The notes beneath the pieces are model-generated. The model saw only the letters and a list, made by a program, of their open reading frames with translations, was not told where the DNA came from and searched no databases. From Aequorivita sp. CIP111184 (GTDB lineage: Bacteria > Bacteroidota > Bacteroidia > Flavobacteriales > Flavobacteriaceae): a stretch of DNA of 64,000 nucleotides. A program made the position numbers and the translations under genes. Each line of letters opens with the position of its first letter. Within the stretch, counting starts at the first letter, position 1. The stretch lies in assembly GCF_900489465.1 (NCBI RefSeq), contig NZ_UEFQ01000030.1, positions 62,001 to 126,000 on the forward strand, written 5' to 3'. Positions 60,720 to 64,000 of this stretch are shown piece after piece.

Positions 60720-61787
60720 ATGAAAAAACATAATTTTAGTGCAGGGCCCTGCATTTTGCCGCAATCCGTATTGCAAAAATCTGCTGAAGCAGTTTTAAAT
60801 TTTAATAATTCAAATCTTTCTTTAATTGAAGTCTCACACAGAGGCAAGGATTTTGTGGAAGTAATGGATAAAGCTCGTAATCTCGCATTGGAGCATTTAG
60901 GGCTGCAAAATAAAGGATACCAAGCCTTATTTCTTCAAGGCGGAGCAAGTCTTGAGTTTTTAATGGTTGCCTACAATCTTTTAGAAAAGAAAGCAGCCTA
61001 TTTAAACACTGGAACCTGGAGTGATAAAGCCATAAAAGAAGCCAAATTATTTGGCGAAGTGGTTGAAGTTGCTACTTCAAAAAGTGAAAATTTCAACTTT
61101 ATTCCTAAAAATTACAACGTGCCAAAGGATGCAGATTATTTCCACTGCACAAGTAACAACACTATTTTTGGAACGCAGATGCAAAGTTTTCCAGAAACGG
61201 AAATTCCAATGGTTTGCGATATGAGCAGTGATATATTTTCACGACAGCTGGATTTTTCAAAATTCAGTTTGATATATGCTGGTGCACAAAAAAACATGGG
61301 GCCAGCAGGAACAACATTGGTTATTGTAAAAGAAGATATTTTAGGTAAAGTTTCACGTTCCATTCCTTCTATGTTGAATTATAAAATTCATATTGATAAA
61401 GAAAGTATGTTTAATACACCCGCAGTTTTCCCTGTGTATGTTTCTATGTTAACACTAGAATGGTTGAAAGATATAGGCGGCATTTCTGCAATTGAAAAAA
61501 TAAATAATCAAAAAGCGGAACTTTTATATAACGAAATAGACCGAAACCCACTGTTTGAAGGTTTTGTGGCCAATAAAGAAGACCGATCTAAAATGAATGC
61601 CACTTTTAATTTAAGAAATGATGAATTGAAGGCAACCTTTGACGATCACCTAAAACAAGCCGGAATAACGGGTCTAAATGGTCACCGAAGTGTTGGAGGT
61701 TACCGCGCTTCTATGTACAATGCATTACCACTGGAAAGCGTGCAAGTTTTGGTAGATGTAATGGAAGCAGTTGAAAAGGGCGCATAA
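60720..61787 (+). CDS. serC: Phosphoserine aminotransferase
   Basis: 355 aa. Opening HNFSAGPCILPQSVLQKSAEA, LIEVSHRGKDFVEVMDKA and LFLQGGASLEFLMV are typical; the PLP Lys is in YAGAQKNMGPAGTTLVIV. The C-terminal NGHRSVGGYRASMYNALPLESVQVLVDVM is diagnostic. It makes phosphoserine from phosphohydroxypyruvate (second step of serine synthesis). serA follows 32 bp later. Confidence 0.97.
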   Translation: MKKHNFSAGPCILPQSVLQKSAEAVLNFNNSNLSLIEVSHRGKDFVEVMDKARNLALEHLGLQNKGYQALFLQGGASLEFLMVAYNLLEKKAAYLNTGTWSDKAIKEAKLFGEVVEVATSKSENFNFIPKNYNVPKDADYFHCTSNNTIFGTQMQSFPETEIPMVCDMSSDIFSRQLDFSKFSLIYAGAQKNMGPAGTTLVIVKEDILGKVSRSIPSMLNYKIHIDKESMFNTPAVFPVYVSMLTLEWLKDIGGISAIEKINNQKAELLYNEIDRNPLFEGFVANKEDRSKMNATFNLRNDELKATFDDHLKQAGITGLNGHRSVGGYRASMYNALPLESVQVLVDVMEAVEKGA

Positions 61788-61819
61788 CGAAATAAACAAT
61801 AACTCATTAATTTTTATAG

Positions 61820-62776
61820 ATGAAAATATTAGCAAACGACGGAATTTCAGAAAGTGGAATTACTGCTTTAGAAAAAGCTGGATTTGAAGTATTAACCGTG
61901 CAAGTGGCACAAGAACAACTTCAAAATTACATCAATGAGCATAAAATTGAAGTGCTTTTAGTGCGCAGTGCCACAAAGGTCCGGAAAGATATCGTTGACA
62001 ATTGCCCTTCGCTGAAAATTATAGGTCGTGGTGGGGTTGGCATGGACAATATTGATGTAGACTATGCTCGCGAAAAAGGAATTGAAGTTATAAATACACC
62101 CGCAGCTTCCTCTGCCTCAGTTGCCGAATTGGTGTTTGCGCATTTATTTGGTGGCGTAAGATTTTTACACGATTCCAATAGAAATATGCCCTTAGATGGC
62201 GACACTAAGTTTAAAGATTTAAAGAAGAATTATGGAGCAGGTCGCGAACTCCGAGGAAAAACTTTGGGTATTGTGGGCTTCGGAAGAATAGGACGCGAAG
62301 TAGCAAAGATAGCATTGGGCTGTGGTATGAAAGTAATTGCCAGCGATAATAATATTGGTGAAGCTGACATAACACTCGATTTTTATGATGGGCAGAAAAT
62401 AATTTTAAAAATAAAGACTGAACCCGTTTCAGAATTGATAAAGCATAGTGATTTTATAACTCTTCATGTACCATCACAAAATGGGTATTTGATTGGTAAA
62501 GATGAAATTTCTAATATGAAGAATGGCGTAGGGATTGTAAACGCTGCTCGTGGTGGTGTTCTTGATGAAAAAGCACTTTTAGAAGGTCTTGAAAGTGGAA
62601 AAATTTCCTTTGCAGGATTAGATGTTTTTGAGGAAGAACCCACTCCCTCAGTTAAAGTTTTGATGAATGACAGAATTTCGTTAACACCACATATTGGCGC
62701 AGCCACAGATGAAGCACAGGACAGAATTGGTGCCGAACTAGCTGAACAAATAATTAATATAATGGCCAATGCTTAG
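61820..62776 (+). CDS. serA: D-3-phosphoglycerate dehydrogenase, short form
   Basis: 318 aa without the C-terminal ACT domain. NAD-binding LRGKTLGIVGFGRIGREVAKIA, the catalytic pattern with Arg (NAARGGVLDEKAL), Glu (FEEEPTP) and His (LTPHIGAATDEAQ) are present. It catalyses the first step of serine synthesis; lack of the ACT domain suggests no serine feedback through it. It forms an operon with serC. Confidence 0.94.
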   Translation: MKILANDGISESGITALEKAGFEVLTVQVAQEQLQNYINEHKIEVLLVRSATKVRKDIVDNCPSLKIIGRGGVGMDNIDVDYAREKGIEVINTPAASSASVAELVFAHLFGGVRFLHDSNRNMPLDGDTKFKDLKKNYGAGRELRGKTLGIVGFGRIGREVAKIALGCGMKVIASDNNIGEADITLDFYDGQKIILKIKTEPVSELIKHSDFITLHVPSQNGYLIGKDEISNMKNGVGIVNAARGGVLDEKALLEGLESGKISFAGLDVFEEEPTPSVKVLMNDRISLTPHIGAATDEAQDRIGAELAEQIINIMANA

Positions 62777-62821
62777 CATTTTTAACTAACTTAGTTACCT
62801 AATTTCTTAATTGTAAAGAAC

Positions 62822-63454
62822 ATGGCTTCAATATTAGATTTACTAAGTAGTGACATGGGCAAACAGCTCATTAGTGGTGCAAGTGCACAAACTGGTCAGT
62901 CAGAAGATAAAACTGCAAATGTATTGAGTATGGCGCTACCCGTCATTTTGAGCGCAATGCAACGCAATGCAACAACTCCGCAGGGAGCGCAAAGTTTGAG
63001 TAATGCCTTGGAAGACAAGCGTCACGATGGATCTATTTTAAATCAATTAGGAGGACTTTTAGGAAATGGAGGTCCCGATTCTAATTTGTTGATTGATGGT
63101 GAAGGAATATTAAAACACGTACTTGGAGGAAATCAAGAAAAAGTTGAACAAAATATAAGTAAAACAAGCGGAGTTGACGCCAGTTCAGTCGCAAAAATAA
63201 TTAAAATGGCAGCCCCAATTTTAATGGGAGTTTTAGGCAACCAAAAAAGAAAAGATAATGTCGGGGAAAGTGGCATAGGTGATTTGCTGGGATCAGTTTT
63301 AGGAAAAAACACCAACCACGATCAATCATTTATTGAAACCCTTCTCGATGCTGATGGTGATGGTAGCATCATTGACGATGTTGCTGGAATGGTTATGGGC
63401 GGCAAGAAAAAAGGCGGTCTTGGCGGACTTTTGGGGGGTCTATTTGGGAAATAA
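62822..63454 (+). CDS. DUF937 protein
   Basis: 210 aa. N-terminal ILDLLSSDMGKQLISGASAQTGQSEDKTANVLSMALPVILSAMQRNA is the DUF937 signature. Gly-rich helical repeats follow (LLGNGG, VLGGNQEKV, ILMGVLGNQKRK) and the C-terminus is GGLGGLLGGLFGK. No signal peptide. The family is of unknown function (sometimes described as YidB-like). Confidence 0.9.
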   Translation: MASILDLLSSDMGKQLISGASAQTGQSEDKTANVLSMALPVILSAMQRNATTPQGAQSLSNALEDKRHDGSILNQLGGLLGNGGPDSNLLIDGEGILKHVLGGNQEKVEQNISKTSGVDASSVAKIIKMAAPILMGVLGNQKRKDNVGESGIGDLLGSVLGKNTNHDQSFIETLLDADGDGSIIDDVAGMVMGGKKKGGLGGLLGGLFGK

Positions 63455-63511
63455 AAAGACTACATAATTTTAAATCAAAGTTAAAAACCCTCTGCTTCGC
63501 ATTACATTGTT

Positions 63512-63519
63512 TAACTTTG
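63512..63519 (+). promoter_or_regulatory. -7 box for DUF6146-like gene
   Basis: TAACTTTG matches TAnnTTTG 15 bp before the ATG at 63534, and supports that start over the in-frame TTG at 63507. The -33 site is unclear. Confidence 0.5.
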
Positions 63520-63533
63520 TAAAAATAATTTCT

Positions 63534-63953
63534 ATGAAAAATTTTTTACTCATCCTCGCTCTTTCGGTTCTCATTTACAGTTGTGGAACTGGCAATAGCG
63601 CAATGAACGATTCTTCTTCAGAAACAGTAAAAAATGATACCATCCGTATCGCAAATGATAGCCTAGAATACGAAATACTTATTATTGAGCCTGGCTTTGA
63701 GTCTTGGCTCATTTCCCAACCACCACGCGGATTTTATGGACAATCCCTTTTGGAATCTAAAAACCGTTTGTTTGTTTCAGAATATAACAACCGTGTACTG
63801 CAGCCCGCCAGATATTCACGAAATTTATATACTGAGCAAATAAACTATGATTCTTCTGTTGACTATGGTTACGAAGTAAATTATCTGCTCTACAACTACT
63901 TTGTATATTTTCAGGACAAGTACAATCAAAAATTTATTGGCGCAAGAAATTGA
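63534..63953 (+). CDS. DUF6146-like lipoprotein
   Basis: 139 aa with a lipoprotein signal (LSVLIYSC, Cys17). The mature part has the pattern YEILIIEPGFESWLISQPPRGFYGQSLLESKNRLFVSEYNNRV..YEVNYLLYNYFVYFQDKYNQKF, which I recall as the DUF6146 family; this assignment is from memory. It probably sits at the outer membrane. The last 47 bp of the window (63954-64000) hold no clear gene; a short near-palindrome around CGGTGGA/TCCAACG lies there. Confidence 0.75.
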   Translation: MKNFLLILALSVLIYSCGTGNSAMNDSSSETVKNDTIRIANDSLEYEILIIEPGFESWLISQPPRGFYGQSLLESKNRLFVSEYNNRVLQPARYSRNLYTEQINYDSSVDYGYEVNYLLYNYFVYFQDKYNQKFIGARN

Positions 63954-64000
63954 AAAAATTAAAAAAACGGTGGAACATAAAATCCAACGGTCAACTTTTT

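Noticed and set aside
1-64000. CRISPR array, prophage or integrated element, tRNA genes
   Set aside because: No regularly spaced direct repeats, no integrase/transposase or capsid genes and no tRNA-like fold were found when reading both strands; the gene content is core-like.

Overview
The window is an AT-rich, gene-dense chromosomal segment of a member of the Bacteroidota, most likely a marine Flavobacteriaceae (Aequorivita/Gramella-like; the genus is a guess). The evidence is a short 288-aa primary sigma factor without region 1.1, an absence of strong Shine-Dalgarno sequences, several TTG / TAnnTTTG promoters, a SusC-type TonB receptor with an N-terminal carboxypeptidase-like domain, many small lipoproteins ending the signal in SC, CbpA/CbpM, MiaE, YchF, DUF3822 and DUF937 proteins. 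I see no tRNA or rRNA genes, insertion sequence, prophage block or CRISPR array. It reads as core genome with a few accessory insertions.

Layout. 0-5 kb: two secreted/membrane proteins, rpoD, an SLC13-type transporter, an MscS channel and a 45-aa membrane protein. 5-12 kb: OmpA-type lipoprotein, SDR dehydrogenase, VanX-like dipeptidase, two further MscS-type channels (one YbdG-like), a thioesterase/DUF72 pair and a LolA-like secreted protein. 12-21 kb: a 1030-aa VPS10/BNR propeller protein, an aldehyde dehydrogenase, a coupled gcvT-glutaminase-epimerase run, pterin carbinolamine dehydratase and YebC. 21-29 kb: a propeller-like lipoprotein, an acyltransferase, a KdsB-KdnB fusion, a RecD-like helicase, then an operon of a conserved hypothetical gene, DUF3822, rsmD and a short hypothetical gene, and rnpB on the minus strand. 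29-35 kb: dnaX, miaE, a ClC-family protein, trmL and an isolated LysM/lysozyme-like gene. 35-45 kb (all minus): sixA-ppk-ppx polyphosphate operon, pdxH, rnz, a small hypothetical, pyrB, pyrR and rpsA. 45-54 kb: parC, a lipoprotein, parE, the cbpA-cbpM chaperone pair, a PAP2 phosphatase and ychF. 54-64 kb: a TonB receptor bracketed by two related small secreted proteins, a decayed C10 peptidase with a lipoprotein, a ferredoxin divergent from a LuxC-like acyl-CoA reductase, serC-serA, DUF937 and a DUF6146-like lipoprotein.

Functional themes. Envelope stress and osmotic control are well represented (three MscS-type channels, ClC, OmpA lipoprotein, VanX-like peptidase). Lipid A-core sugar chemistry is suggested by the fused KdsB-KdnB protein, predicted to oxidise Kdo at C8 (towards 8-amino-Kdo) and to activate Kdo-type sugars with CMP. 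Polyphosphate turnover is in one operon. DNA replication and topology are covered by dnaX, parC and parE.

Best candidates for something undescribed: (1) a run of ten A residues in dnaX at the end of the clamp-loader core, with stop codons just downstream in both other frames, predicted to give a gamma-type short product; (2) the KdsB-KdnB fusion, started from TTG; (3) a terminator-like hairpin between pyrR and pyrB; (4) mutually overlapping divergent promoters between a ferredoxin and an acyl-CoA reductase; (5) a truncated C10 peptidase gene whose start codon abuts a 13-bp perfect inverted repeat. All are read from sequence alone.
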